Assembly: GCA_028554755.1 (NCBI GenBank)
Contig: JAPTOF010000001.1
Span: forward strand, 33,437,501 to 33,501,500
Direction: 5' to 3'
DNA from: Cordia subcordata
Lineage: Eukaryota > Streptophyta > Magnoliopsida > Boraginales > Cordiaceae
Length of the DNA: 64,000 nucleotides
Below, piece after piece: positions 15,401 to 27,400 of this stretch (its first letter is position 1; every line of letters starts with the position of its first letter). The translations under genes were made by a program, and so were the position numbers. A model generated the notes under the pieces. That model was not told the origin of the DNA. It ran no database searches and saw only the letters and a list, made by a program, of their open reading frames with translations.

Positions 15401-18400
15401 TTATAGACATGGTTGGGTACTTGATTTGTTTAGGAAGCATAGCAAACAAAAAGAGTTAACAAGGCCTGGGGTCACTAGATTTGCCACATGCTTCCTAACT
15501 TTAAAAAGTTTTCAAGAGCGAAAAATTCCACTTAGGAGTGTGTTTTCTTCGAAGGAATGGGCAACAAGCACACATTTAAGTAGTGCAATGGGAAAAGTGG
15601 CACTAGAGATAATTTTAGAAGATGCAAGATTTTGGAAGTCAATCAAATTTTGCCTTCAAAGTGTGTTGCCTTTGGTTAAAGTTTTAAGACTTGTTGATGA
15701 TGATTCAAAATCGGCAATGAGATGTATTTATAAAGCATTAGATAGAGCAAAAGAAGAGATTGCTAAAAACTTCAACAATGTTGAGATTAGATACAAGAAG
15801 ATTTGGGAGATTATTGATGAAAGGTGGGATTTGCAAGTTCATAGGCCACTTCATGCAGCAGGCTATTATCTCAACCCGAGGTATATTTTCTTTTATTTTT
15901 GTATATCTTAAAATCTTAATATTTAACTTGATAGCTTTTTAACATCACGATTCATTTTTATAAATCTTATAGGTTTCATTATGATAATAAGTTCAATCCG
16001 GATGCGGAAGTTAAGCTTGGTTTATACAAAACCATTGAAAGAATGCATCCGGACATAGAGACAAAGTTAAAAATAGATGGACAATTAGAAAAGTTCAAGA
16101 AGGCAAAAGGAATGTTTGGAATGAGTATGGCAATCTTAACAAGGGACAAGAAACAACCAGGTACATGACAGACCTTAAATAACTTCACAATGTTTTTAAA
16201 CACATGACACATCTCTTTTATAAATTATTTGTGATATTACCTTCTTTTTCTATAGCTTTGTGGTGGGAGAGCTATGGAGAGGAGTGTCCAGAACTTCAAA
16301 GGCTAGCTATAAGAGTGCTAAGCTCGACTTGTAGTGCCACCGGATGTGAAAGAAATTGGAGTACTTTTGAACAAGTGCACTCAAAGAGAAGAAATCGTTT
16401 GGAACAACAAAGATTGAATTCTCTTGTCTTTGTGAAGTATAATATTCAACTTCAAATGAGACATTTCAAAAGACAAGAGCAAGGTGACACTTATGATCCT
16501 ATTTGTTTATCGGATATGGAGTCCGATGATGAATGGATTACAGAGAAAGAAGATGCTTGTCTCCCTGAAGATTGTTCATGGATGGATATTCAAGAATGCT
16601 TCCAAGATGAAGTTGTTAGTGGTAGCAAAAAAAAGAGAGGTATAAATTTTATTTGGTGGGTAATGCCTAATAATTCTAAGTTACTTTTGAGTTTTGAGTA
16701 TGTTGTTTACTAATTATGTTATAATTATAATAGGTCCAAGAATTTTAAATCTAGACAAGAAGGCAAAGAAAAAAGGAAAATTTGTGCTACAAGATGAAGA
16801 AGAAGATGAACCATTTGAAGATGATGCTGTGATGATGGAAAAGATGACATAAATGAAGATTTTATAGTGGATGAAGTTGATAATGATGCGATGATGATAA
16901 TGATGATGATGATGGTGATCTAGATCTAGTGCTTGGAGATTATGAATGAAAGGAATTAGGAAACATACAATTTGGGATTTTGGGACTTAGGAGTTAGGAA
17001 ATATACTTTTTGGAATTTTAAAACTTATCTATCACATGATATTTCACTTTTGCTATGTTACATAAAAATTTAACATAGCAAAAGGGAAATACATAATATA
17101 TGTATAAATTACAAAGTACAAAATAATATAAAATTATGCATGAAGCCTTTATCATATATTTGTCTATTCCAATAATTTACAAATTACAATTATATTTTCA
17201 TACAAACTAAATACTAAATATGTTTGCTTGTATCTTCTACCACTATGAATAACCTAAAAACAACAAAAAACATGTATTAATATCCATTCAAATAAAGAAT
17301 TTTAATGCAAAATAACTAATAGAAATAGAATATATTTATTTTATTTATATTTAAAATTTTAACTGAATCGTTACGATTCACGATTCGATACGATTCACGA
17401 TTCAGAAAATTGGCATTTCGATTCACGATACGATTCACGATTTGACAACACTGCTCTGATAAATTGCTGAAAAGATAATAAAAGAAAAACTATGAAGTAT
17501 GGTTTTGCTGATTGAGATATACAGAGAGTAAACTTGTGATACACTTAGAGTTGAAACTGGAAAATTTATAAACTGCATTGAACTCTACACACCCTAAGAA
17601 GACAAACCTGAGTTTTTGTAACTTCATCTATATCACATACCTTTTCTTTCTGCTCACTTACTTTTTGTTGGAACATGGAATATGTACATGTGTAAGTTGA
17701 ACCTGAGTTTTTGTAACTTCTTCTATATCACATACCTTTTCTTTCTGCTCACTTACTTTTTGTTGGAACATTTAATATGTACATGTGTAAGTTGAAGACA
17801 AGTATATATTGCATTCTTGATTTTTCTTCTTTCTTTCTTTCTTTCTGGATTAGAGTTCTTTTTGTTGCCCCTACCTGATATGAATTAGGACCTGTTTGAT
17901 TCCTTTGAAGATCATTCTATAAGCTGGTATTTTTCTTCTTGTTTGAGCAAATCGCTGACTAATAGAGTAATTAAGCGTTTTAGAGTGAGTATCTTGTTGC
18001 TAGTTTTAACTAGTGAAGTTTCTTTTCTTAAATAAGTAGTCAGCTGTGGGCTAAGAAGCCTTGTAGTCAGACTTAACATTGACTGAAGCAGCTGCTGGAG
18101 AATGGCCCGAGTCAGGCCTCCAAGGACCAGCTAGTATGTGATGGTTAGACTATCGTATGCTTTCATGTGTTAATGGTTATTCATAATCTCTTCAATCAAA
18201 TTAGAGCTCTGGTAAAAAAGCCAAAGTTAAAATCAAAATTGTCTCTGCATTTGTACTCACTACATGGCTATCTGTTCGCAATCACGGATACTGAGAATGG
18301 GACGCCAAAATCCAATTTATTGTATTGTTAAAAGCACTGAAATCTGTCTTTATTGAAGATCAGGAAACAGGCAATTACGCATTCTGAAAGAAGCATTTTA

Positions 18401-20683
18401 TGGAAGAAATGAGTCTGTCATGGACAATATTGAGGCAATCTTAAGTACACTTATTCTATTTCAAAGGCCTAACAAGTACGTCGTGTCAGAAACTCAAATA
18501 TTCCATTTGTACCTGGTGTGCAAGTGCTTCATACCTAATACAAGTTTTGTTTGTGTTTAAAAAATGTACACAAATCTAGCTATTGACCATGTCTATGTTA
18601 TGTGACATGTCACTGATGCTAAAGTGCTGATAGGTTTCTATTATGGTGATCTGTATGTTGTTTTCTGTCATGATGCTTGACTGTAAAATAATATAGTTTT
18701 TCATGCCAATGGATGATCTCTACCATCTTATCCTTGTATCATCAGAACATCCTGTAGACTATTGTTTCTGGACTTTGGGGCTTTATTGTGGTTGAGAAAC
18801 AAGTAAGTAAAGAGCTAGCTGGAGCATTATCAGAGAGATTGGGATGAGTAGTATATGATGAGTGATGAGTGCATAATGTTGATCAGTGAAAATAGAGATG
18901 ATCTCTCGGCCCATGGATATCTCCGCATATGTTCTTCATTTCGACTCATTGGTTTTATTTTTTAATATGTTGAGCTGTGCTGATATATTTACACTTGACA
19001 AGGTGGGAGAACTTAAAAAATTGGTTGAAGAGGGTAAAATAAAATACATAGGTTTATCTGAGGCCTCTGCTTCAACAATTAGGAGGGCTCATGCTGTTCA
19101 TCCAATAACAGCTGTTCAGAATGAGTGGTCCTTGTGGTCAAGAGATCTAGAGCAAGAAATAGTTCCTACTTGCAGGTAAGGAGTCTTCCATGGTACTCAT
19201 TTCTTTTAGGATATCATGCATATTAAGTTTCCATTCACTTCTTGGTAGAGAACTTGGCATTGGAATTGTCACATACCGTCCTCTTGGAGGTGGATTCTTT
19301 TCATCAGGTACCAAGCTAATTGAGAACTTGTCAGAGGGCGACCCCCTTAAGGTTGGTCCATAGAAACTCTTTTCTTGTTAATCTCTTGTATTTTCTCATC
19401 ACTGTATTGCTATTTTAAGTTATATTTCAGCACCAGAATAAAATAATGAGAAAGAACCATTGTGTAACATGTAACCTAGTAGTATGAACCTACTTGACTT
19501 GACCTACTTCACCAATGGCGTCCACTTAAGAAATTAGTCTATATTGCGTGGACATTCCTCCAAGGGATTTATGTAGGACAAGCATGTCTGGCATATATAT
19601 TACTCCCTCTATCCATATAATACTGTATATTACTCCCTCTATCCATATAATACTGGCACCTATGTTTTGGGCATGAAATTGAAAGAAAATTAACTTTTTT
19701 GGTGTTAAGTGGACAAACTGTGATTTACCCATTTCTCTACATTGTAGTTTGTCTTACAGGATGTTGTTGTGAGACAGTGACTGAACATTTTTGGAAATAT
19801 GACAAGTTTTGATATATCCCAAAATAGACTCTGTGAAGAATATAAATGGGATGAAAAGCATTCCTTAAAACACAAATTATCTTTTGTATTTCATGTAAGT
19901 TGATTGTGTTTGTTCTATCCTGTAATTGAAAATTAATTTGAAAGTTTAGTTTTAATGTCTTTATTACTTTTGTGTTGGATTAGATATATCCTTCATTGTG
20001 GATGTGGTTTTTTAGTTGTTATTGTTATTGGATTTGTACAATTTAAATGCATTTTCACACTAGCAGTGTCCTAGAGTAGCTGTGGCCGATCTTTTCCAAT
20101 AGTTATTCTGTCCTGTGCAATTGACCTTTTCCTTGTTCGTACAAAGCAAGACCTGGTGAAGAAAGAACTCATTTGTGTGCCACACCGCCATTAGTTATTG
20201 GCTTAGGGATTCCCAGGTTCAAACTAGAAATCTTGAGCACAAGAAGACTGTATTTGAGAGAGTTAGAGATATAGACAGATAGATAAAACTCTTGAAAATG
20301 TACTTTATATAACTCACAGAATTTTTCTGCTTATTAACATGTACATTTGCTCACAGGCAGTTCCAAGGTTCAAGCCAGAAAATCTTGAGTATAACAAGAC
20401 AATATTTGAGCGGCTTAGCGAAATGGCAGCAAGAAAAGGTTGTTCCCAAGGACAGCTAGCATTGGCTTGGCTTCATCACCAAGGAGATGATGTCTGTCCC
20501 ATTCCGGGTACCACCAAGATTGAGAATTTCAATCAGAATGTGGGAGCATTATCAGTGAAATTGACACCAGAGGAGATGAATGAGCTAGAGTCTCTTGCTT
20601 CAGCAGCTAAGGGTGACAGACACCTTGACATGGCGAGTAACAATGCCGAAACCCCACCATTGTCATCGTGGAAAGCTCAGTAG
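6498..20683 (+). CDS. Aldo-keto reductase, complete five-exon gene
   Basis: NADPH-dependent aldo-keto reductase (AKR13 / perakine-reductase-like; substrate not predictable), cytosolic by family. Exons are 6498-6716, 11793-11993, 19003-19175, 19249-19351 and 20357-20683, giving 340 aa, the normal family length. The start ATG sits in a good plant context (AAGCAAATGGCG), and [10 protein letters not shown] is the typical N-terminus. The catalytic tetrad is complete: Asp57 and Tyr62 in FLDTADVYG, Lys88 in ATKFG and His129 in YYVHRVD. The cofactor loop IPGTTK lies near the C-terminus. Intron 1 begins GC (AAG|GCAAGT) and ends AG. The other introns are GT-AG. Introns 1 and 2 are swollen to 5.1 and 7.0 kb by two hAT elements and a TRIM. 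It is a tandem duplicate of the gene ending at 2861. No coding break is visible, but the intron load could lower expression or favour mis-splicing. Confidence 0.9.
7453..11506 (-). mobile_element. hAT transposon copy 1 (in AKR intron 1)
   Basis: A complete 4,054-bp class II element. The ends are CAGTGTTGTCAAAT on the left and the complement of CAGTGTTATCGATA on the right, so the outer seven bases form a perfect terminal inverted repeat. It is flanked by an exact 8-bp target duplication TCCAGGAA (7445-7452 and 11507-11514), as expected of hAT. Both subterminal regions are dense in AATCG/CGATT motifs. The transposase is on the minus strand, antisense to the host gene. A near-identical element lies at 13376-17453 in inverted orientation. 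The transposase reading frame is broken, so the copy would need help in trans to move. Confidence 0.93.
8187..10484 (-). pseudogene. hAT transposase (BED finger, DUF659, hAT dimerisation), broken
   Basis: Minus-strand transposase of hAT copy 1. Reading 5' to 3': a BED-type zinc finger ([11 protein letters not shown] followed by MKHH), a DUF659-type RNase-H-like catalytic region ([17 protein letters not shown]), then after introns the C-terminal hAT dimerisation domain (SSTC...[16 protein letters not shown]) and an aspartate-rich tail. Likely introns are 8925-9016, 8642-8736 and about 8167-8261. The open frame reported from 10484 opens at a TTG, so the real start must be in an upstream exon. 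One base is missing near 9037 compared with copy 2, and another near 8561 inside the dimerisation domain. Both shift the frame, so the protein cannot be made intact. Confidence 0.85.
12495..12936 (+). mobile_element. TRIM retrotransposon (miniature LTR element)
   Basis: A non-coding 442-bp element in AKR intron 2. The 5' LTR is 12495-12663 (TGTAACGCCCC to GTCGTTACA) and the 3' LTR is 12780-12936 (TGTAGTATCCC to GTCATTATA). They are clearly related over their whole length. Right after the 5' LTR is a primer-binding site TGGTATCAGAGC (12666-12677), complementary to the 3' end of plant initiator tRNA-Met. The polypurine tract AAGGGGGGAG lies just before the 3' LTR. It is flanked by the 5-bp target duplication GTTGA (12490-12494, 12937-12941). 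The internal region is only 116 bp and codes for nothing, so an autonomous partner must have supplied the enzymes. No 5S rRNA motif is visible, so this is not a Cassandra element. Confidence 0.9.
13376..17453 (+). mobile_element. hAT transposon copy 2 (in AKR intron 2)
   Basis: A complete 4,078-bp element with termini CAGTGTTATTGAT and the complement of CAGTGTTGTCAAAT, and an exact 8-bp target duplication CTCTGATA (13368-13375, 17454-17461). The empty site is visible in the upstream paralogue near 713-722. It matches copy 1 almost throughout in reverse orientation, with scattered substitutions, homopolymer-length changes and about 20 extra bases in the left subterminal region. The transposase is on the plus strand, the same sense as the host gene. 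The 5' ends of the two hATs face each other across AKR exon 2, so both transposases are transcribed away from that exon. Confidence 0.93.
14414..16852 (+). pseudogene. hAT transposase, copy 2, broken
   Basis: The same transposase as copy 1 on the plus strand. Exonic stretches are 14414-15880, 15973-16160, 16256-16639 and from 16734, with GT-AG junctions that match between the two copies. The BED finger, DUF659 region and hAT dimerisation domain ([31 protein letters not shown]) are all recognisable. Defects differ from copy 1: a CGA-to-TGA nonsense change at 14822-14824, a 2-bp deletion near 15100 that shifts the frame in the DUF659 region, and a 1-bp deletion near 16828 that cuts off the acidic tail. 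Where copy 1 is shifted (LHAxGYYLNPR and the dimerisation domain), this copy is open. The opening codon at 14414 is TTG, so the true initiation exon lies upstream. Confidence 0.85.
17606..17797 (+). repeat. 95-bp tandem duplication in AKR intron 2
   Basis: Two near-identical copies with a period of 95 bases, each starting ACCTGAGTTTTTGTAACTTC. The upstream paralogue has only one unit (871-965), so the duplication happened after the gene duplication. No coding content. Confidence 0.8.
19603..19662 (+). repeat. 30-bp tandem of Stowaway-like terminus
   Basis: The unit beginning CTCCCTCTATCCATATAATA occurs twice with a 30-base period inside AKR intron 4. The upstream paralogue (2351) has one unit. 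Confidence 0.6.
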
Positions 20684-23600
20684 GATGATGAAGTTTCTCC
20701 GGTTATGTAAGTTTCCCATGTTTTCCCCAGATGACTGCTGTGGGCTGGAGGTACAGGTTCGCAAAGTCTTTAGCTATCTACATTATCTGAAACTAATTGC
20801 TTTTGTGGAAGTGAAACTTCATAAATTTCTGCCTTGTGAATCAAAATTGTGGCATTACAACTCTCTCTAGTCCGTATATTGCCTAGTAAATCATTGTGAC
20901 ATAGCAGGAAAAATATCATTACATATTTTTACAATCAGGATCGGAGCAGTTTATGAATGTAGTTAAATTTACCAGTAGACACGCCATAATAATTATATGA
21001 AAACATGAGGCTTCGATGGTCTCTTGTATTGGTTACTTTGGTCTTCGCACTTTAAATGGATCCATATTTTAATGTTGCAATGTGCATCTGTAACGCCCTC
21101 CTCACAGTAGCTTGTTTTGAGATCTTTGTACACTTTATAATAACTAGGGCTCATCTGCTAATATTGTAAAAAATTTTATAAACAGAAACAAGAATCATAA
21201 ACAAAAAGCCGTCAATAGCAATTGAAAATTGAAACTGTAAACACGTTTGGTTAAATTGTAAAAACTATAAGCAAAACATAAAAACTTGTTTGGTTGCTCA
21301 TAATTTACAAATTATTTTTACCTCTTATTTTTATTTTTATTCTATATCAAATAAAGCATCATAATATTTGAGAATATTTGTAAAAGAATCATGAGAAAAG
21401 ACAAATTTTCTTGTTTCACAAAATTTATTAGAATTTATTTTTAACAAAACAATATTATTTTTTTTTCTGAAAATTACTTTTTAAAACTAATTTATTTTCT
21501 TTAAGATTATATTTTCAAAAATTTAATTTTAGTTATTTTGAAAATTATTTTTCATTAATTTTTTTGAAATTAAAAATAATTTTCATTTGTTAAAATTATT
21601 TTTTAAAATATTTTAGTTTATTAAAATTACTATATTATTTTATTTATTCAAATTATTCATTAAAAATAAATTTAGTTTTAGAAATTACTTTTTATAAGCT
21701 GAATTCTTATTTTTTAAAATTACATTATAAAAATAAATTTAATTTATTGAAAAATTACGCTTAAAAAATGATGCTAACTTTTCAGAAATATATTGCTTTA
21801 AAAAATTGTAAAATTTTAATAATATTTTAAAATTTTTGAAAATTGTGTTCTATAAAATTAATTTTATTTTTTTGAAAAATATTTTAAAATAAATTTATTT
21901 TTTGAAAAATATTTTAAAATAAATTTATTTTAAAAATGTTTTTAAATATTAAAAATATTTTAAAATAAAATATATTTTTATTAAAAATTAATTTTTAAAA
22001 AAGATATTTAAAAAAAATAATTTAATTTTTCTAATTTATTTTTTTTAAAAAAGTTTTAATAAGTTCATATTAATTTTCAAAAAGATAATTCTAGTAAGTA
22101 TTTTTACCAAATCTCAATATAAATTTTGAAAACTTGTTGCCGCAACATAAGAAAATCACTTTTTCTTATTTACCAAAGTTGCAACAGTTAGTTATTAGTT
22201 TTTGCTTTTTTAAAAAACAACAATAGAAATAAAAGAATCGATTTTTTAATTTTGATTAACAAAAACAAAAAACAAGAAACAACAACGTCGCCACACGAGC
22301 CATTAGGTTCACTACTATTCTTATCATAGATTTAAACGTTTTGGACCAATTGATTAGGTTCAATATTGTGGTAGGCCGGTAGCTGGGGTTACGTTATTAC
22401 TGTGGGATAGTAAATACAAATGAGTTTTAATTTGATTTAAAAATGCAAATGAGTTTTAATTTGATTTAAAACAAGTAGAAGCCAGGGATTCATGCGCAAG
22501 CTTATAACTTGGTTTTGTGCTTAATTTCTCCTGTCTTTGCATGCGAGTCTCACAGATACGTGACATATAATTGAATAATTGTGTTTAAGCTGTAACTATT
22601 TTTTGATTATTGAATAGAGATAGATTATATCATCAAGATAATCAGTAGTGGAGCCAGATATTTCATATAGGGGAGGCGAAGTCTCATCAAAATTTTAATT
22701 TATAATGTCAACGAACAAAGTTTTGATTAGAAATCTTACTTACAAAATAATATAAAAAATACTACAAGAAGATTTCATCATATATTGATCCCCAATATCG
22801 TGTATTTGTATATCGTTCTCTGGTATCTTAAATTGTTCATCTATTGGTCTACCAACAAATTATATATTTTATATTGATGCATCAACCTTTAGCATCTCCA
22901 GCTACCCTCGTCGCTCTTGCTTTGAAAAAACATACAAGAGAGAATGCCATTTACCCTCATGAGTTTTTATTTAAATTTTAAAGTCTAAGTTTTAATTTTA
23001 ATCATTTTTTTTCATTATATCAAGTTTTACCAAACAATGCTACTATTTTTAAATGTTAGGTTGTTGTAGTAAAATCATTATTGTATTTTAGTTTTATACG
23101 TGTATCTATATTTGCATAAAAAAGATAGATTTCAATCTAAATTTAATATTTATCTAATTTAATGTATGACACAAAATTTATACGATAAACTATTTTTTAT
23201 TTTCATTTTTATATTCTAAAAAGTTAGTTCATCCAAAATATATGCATTAGTTTAAGTAGAAAAGATTGGATCCTATTTAAAATGTATATAAATATATTGA
23301 AAAAATAGACTTTATATCAAATCTAATTTTTTCTCGTTAATAATCTCATGGGTAAGAAAAAAAATTTTATCAATAGACTATTTTATGTATTTTGAAATTG
23401 AATTTATTATTTTACTATTTGATTGTATATTTTTGTTGAATGATTCTATTAAATTATTTTATCTATTTTTTTAACTTTAATAAATAAATAGAGAAGAAAT
23501 AAAAAAAGCAAAAAGTAGCTTTTTGTTAACAAAAATTTCATAAATAAACAATTTTTATTTTTAGTTTAAAAATAAGAATTTTATGATTTGCAAATTAATT

Positions 23601-24307
23601 ATAGAATTTTTTGTTGAATAATTTTATCAAATTATTTTACTTTTTACTTTAATAAATAAATACAAAGCCCTTTTTAAGTTAAGGCTCTGTTTGGTAGAAT
23701 TTGATGGCATGGGGGAACATGGGTAAATTTACACTTCATGGGAGAGTTTGGGATTTAAGCTAAAACCCATAGGGGGAAAAGGACTTTTGTTGTTTTACAG
23801 AAAACATTTTCTTTGACGCTTGACTGCTAAAATGAAAAAGGTAAAGGAAAATGTTTTCCTGGTCAAAGGAAAATGGTTGATTTTCTTGGAAAATGTTTTC
23901 CTTTTCTCAAAAAAGAAAATATTTTTCACACACTTACTAAATCTTCCCCTAACCACTAATCACCGGCCCTCAGCCTACTGGCACCCTACTTTTGGTGCCT
24001 CCATGACCCCACCAACATACAAGGTGGCTAAGTGGTGGTGCACCACAAAAAACAACTTGCGTGCATGGTGATTGTGTGACGATAGAGTGATGTATTTACA
24101 TCCTTGGTGGCTAATCCACTTGGTGTTGCTTTGGCAGGAAAGTACAACATAGTGGCTAAGCTGGTGGACTTAGCCCTACTCTTGAAGATAGAGAGAATCC
24201 TTAGCACGGAAAATGGCAAATGAGCTTGATTCTACAACTCCTATATATAGATCCAGAGGTATATGACATGTATATGACAGGTCGTTGAGGAGTTTGTTGA
24301 CCTATGA
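20684..24307. other. Intergenic AT-rich region
   Basis: The AKR 3' UTR homology ends near 20810. From 21160 to 22300 the DNA is extremely AT-rich with short imperfect tandems, for example about 31 bases repeated at 21890-21950, and appears to interrupt an older LTR fragment. At 22405-22470 a motif ATGAGTTTTAATTTGATT is repeated in tandem. From 23680 to 23930 there are repeats of GAAAATGTTTTCC and a GGCTCTGTTTGG motif typical of plant MITE ends, but I cannot define a complete element. No gene is supported. Confidence 0.5.
21089..22400 (+). repeat. Split relic of the TRIM LTR
   Basis: The left part (21089-21165, TGTAACGCCCTCC then TTTGTACACTTTATAATAAC) and the right part (about 22305-22400, AAACGTTTTGGACCAATTG, GTGGTAGGCCGGTAGCTGGG) together match one LTR of the TRIM at 12495-12936. 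About 1.1 kb of AT-rich sequence separates them. I read this as a solo or decayed TRIM LTR with a later insertion. The insertion's own ends are not clear. Confidence 0.6.
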
Positions 24308-24347
24308 TGTCACGCCCCGAAATCTAAGTCTAACCCGAGGTGTGACA
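24308..24347. repeat. Inverted terminal segment of the gypsy element
   Basis: 40 bp beginning TGTCACGCCCCGAAATCT and ending GGTGTGACA. It is the inverted counterpart of 31338-31377 (three mismatches, the outer 21 bases perfect). The segment is itself an imperfect palindrome. LTR elements normally carry direct, not inverted, terminal repeats. Confidence 0.85.
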
Positions 24348-24492
24348 TAAGTGGTATCAGAGCAATAGGTTATGATCCGTGAGGCCTAGACAAGGGGTAG
24401 TTAGGGCTTTATTATACTAATTCTGAGTTGTGATTTATTATATCATTTAACATAATTTGCTTGTTGTATTTGGTATATGTTTGTTACAGGAC

Positions 24493-27400
24493 ATGGATCG
24501 CGATACCGATTTCGAAGAAGCTAGTGAAAATGTCTCGTTGGGCCAGATTATGGAACAACATAAAGTAAAGAAAAGGGGAAAACAACCCTTACAGGAGCGT
24601 AGGGAAACCCTTGATTCCAAATCCATAGCTGGGGAAATGTTGCAGCAAATAGTGGAAGGAATTTTCAATTCTAAAAAAGGAGTAAAATCGCAGGTTTGGC
24701 GGATTCTGAAGCATTGGAGAAATTTTTGGCAAATCATTCGAAAGAGTATTGGGGATATAAAGATCCTAAGGAGGCATATGAATGGATGAAAAACATGGAT
24801 AGGTTATGGAGAATAATCAGGTATGATAAAGCTACCAAGGTTCGGTTAGCTGCGCACCTATTCAGAGGTCATGCGGAGACTTGGTGGGATAACATTTTAC
24901 TTGAACTTCCCAAGAATATAAGATGGGAACATTTTTGGCAACTCTGGGAGAAAAAGTTCTATCCAGGATTGTATTTAGAAAGGAAAGTTAAAAAATTCTC
25001 CCAACTAACCCAAGGCCACATGGCAATCACCGAATATGCTAACAAGTTTGATGAACTAGTGGAATTTGCTGATTTTATAGTGCTGACCCCTTATAGAAAA
25101 GCACGGAAGTTTGAGGAAGGCCTAAAACCTTTATCAATCATCAATCAGTTTGTAGCTCCGATTTGCTACGAGACATATGAAGGGGTTTTTAAGGCAGCGC
25201 TTATTGCTGAGAAGGGTGAAAATAAAAAGAAGGAGTATTTCCGAGATCAAGTTACTTTGGGCAGTAAGAAAAGGACAGGGCCACCTCAATCAAGTAGTTA
25301 TAGGTCTCATGCTCCTGAGAGACCCTTTGTTCAGCATATCATGGGATTACCACAGGGACCAATACAATAATAGGTTAAGGGACCGAGTATTCAGCTAGGA
25401 TCTTTCATTCAGGGGGATTAGAGACAACTACTAAGGCTGAAGTGTGATCTCTGCGGTCGATCCCATCCTACTGAGCATTATAGACGTGCTACTAGGGGAT
25501 GTTTTAGATGTGGATCCTTAGGTCATCGTATTAGGGATTGTTGAGAGTCCATGCCCCTACCATTTCAGACTCTAGGAATAGCCCTTCCTCCACCAGTTCT
25601 GAGGCCAGCTCTTCCCCCAATAGATTCTAGACCAGTACTTCCACCCGCAATGGGACAAGCTCAACCACCTGCACTGAGGGGTAGAGGTCAGAGACCACAG
25701 TCGAGAGCCAGAGTATATGCCTTGACATATAGGGATGCTCGTGCATCAAAGGCCGTGGTAACAGGTATTTTTCTAATTTCTGATATTTATTCTCATATTC
25801 TGTTTGATACGGGGTCAGCATATTCCTACATATCCCCATCATTTGCATCTTTATTGGATGTTACACCTGAGCCATTGGGAGCAAGATTGTGTGTTGAAAC
25901 TCCTATTGGGTCCTCTGTTATTACGAATAAAGTTTATAAGAATTGTGTGGTACACATGGGCGAAAAAGAGCTGTGGGCTGATTTAATTCAGTTAGACATG
26001 AAAGACTTCGATGTTATCTTGGGAATGGATTGGTTGTCTGCCTAACATGGCTATGTGGATTGTTTTGCCAAGAAGATTATATTTCGGATACCAGGAGAGC
26101 CAGAGTTTGAAGTTCAGGGAAGACAGTTGCAGACACCTTGTATTATTTCTGCTTTAAAGGTGCAAAAATTGTTACAAAAGGGATGTGCAAGGTATTTAGC
26201 TCATGTGGTGAGTACTGAACAGAAAGGGCAGAAACTCGAAGACATCCTGGTAGTTCGAGAATTCTCAAATGTATTTCTAGAGGATATACCGGGGTTGCCG
26301 CCAGAGCGTGAAATGGAATTTAAAATTGAACTTTTTCTAGGAATAGAACCGATATCAAGGGCACCGTATAAAATGGCTCCAACTGAACTCAAAGAATTGA
26401 AAATACAACTACAAGAACTACTTGATAAGGGATATATCCGTCCTAGTGTCTCGCCATGGGAAGCTTCAATGTTATTTGTGAGAAAGAAGGATGGCAGCTT
26501 GAGATTGTGTATTGACTATCGGGAACTGAACAAGGTCACGGTGAAAAATAGATACCCATTACTGTGGATAGATGATCTTTTTGATCAGTTACAGGGTGCA
26601 GTGGTGTTCTCAAAGATAGATTTAAGATCTGGTTATCATCAGCTGAGGGTAATAACTGAAGACATTCTGAAAACGGCATTTCGTACTAGGTACGGATGTT
26701 ATGAGTTTATTGTATGCCGTTTGGATTGACAAATGCTCCAGCAGCCTTTATGGACTTGATGAATACAGTTTTCAGGGCTTATCTAGATCAGTTTGTTGTG
26801 GTGTTTATAGATGACATTTTGATATATTCAAAGAGTTTTGAAGAGCATGAACAGCATTGGAGAACGGCTCTGCAAACCCTCAGAGAGAAGCAATTATTTG
26901 CAAAATTCAAGAAGTGTGAGTTCTGGTTAGATCGGGTAACTTTCCTAGGCCATATCATTTCTAAAGATGGCGTATCAGCGGATCCCCAGAAAATTGAGGT
27001 TGTGAGAACTTGGTCCAGATCGACTACTGCCTTCGAGGTACGAAGTTTCTTGGGCTTAGCAGGTTATTACAAGAAATTTGTTGAGGGATCTGCATGGTTG
27101 GTTTCACTCCTAACACAACTTACTCAAAAAAATATGAAATTCGAATGGACATATGCGTGTGAGGAGAGTTTTCAAGAATTGAAGAATAGATTGATAACAG
27201 CATTGATACTAACACTTCCTTCTGGCTCTGAAAATTTTGTGATATACAGTGATGCTTCTCGGAGTGGCTTGGGATGCATATTAATGCAGCACGGGAAGGT
27301 AATTGCCTATGCCTCTAAACGATTGAAGAAGTTTGAACAAAACTACCCTACACATGACTTGGAATTGGCAGCAGTTATCTTCGCGTTGAAAATCTGGCAC

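Noticed and set aside
22156..24307. A full 5' LTR for the gypsy element
   Set aside because: Compared by eye with 29184-31377, I found no similarity apart from the inverted 40 bp.
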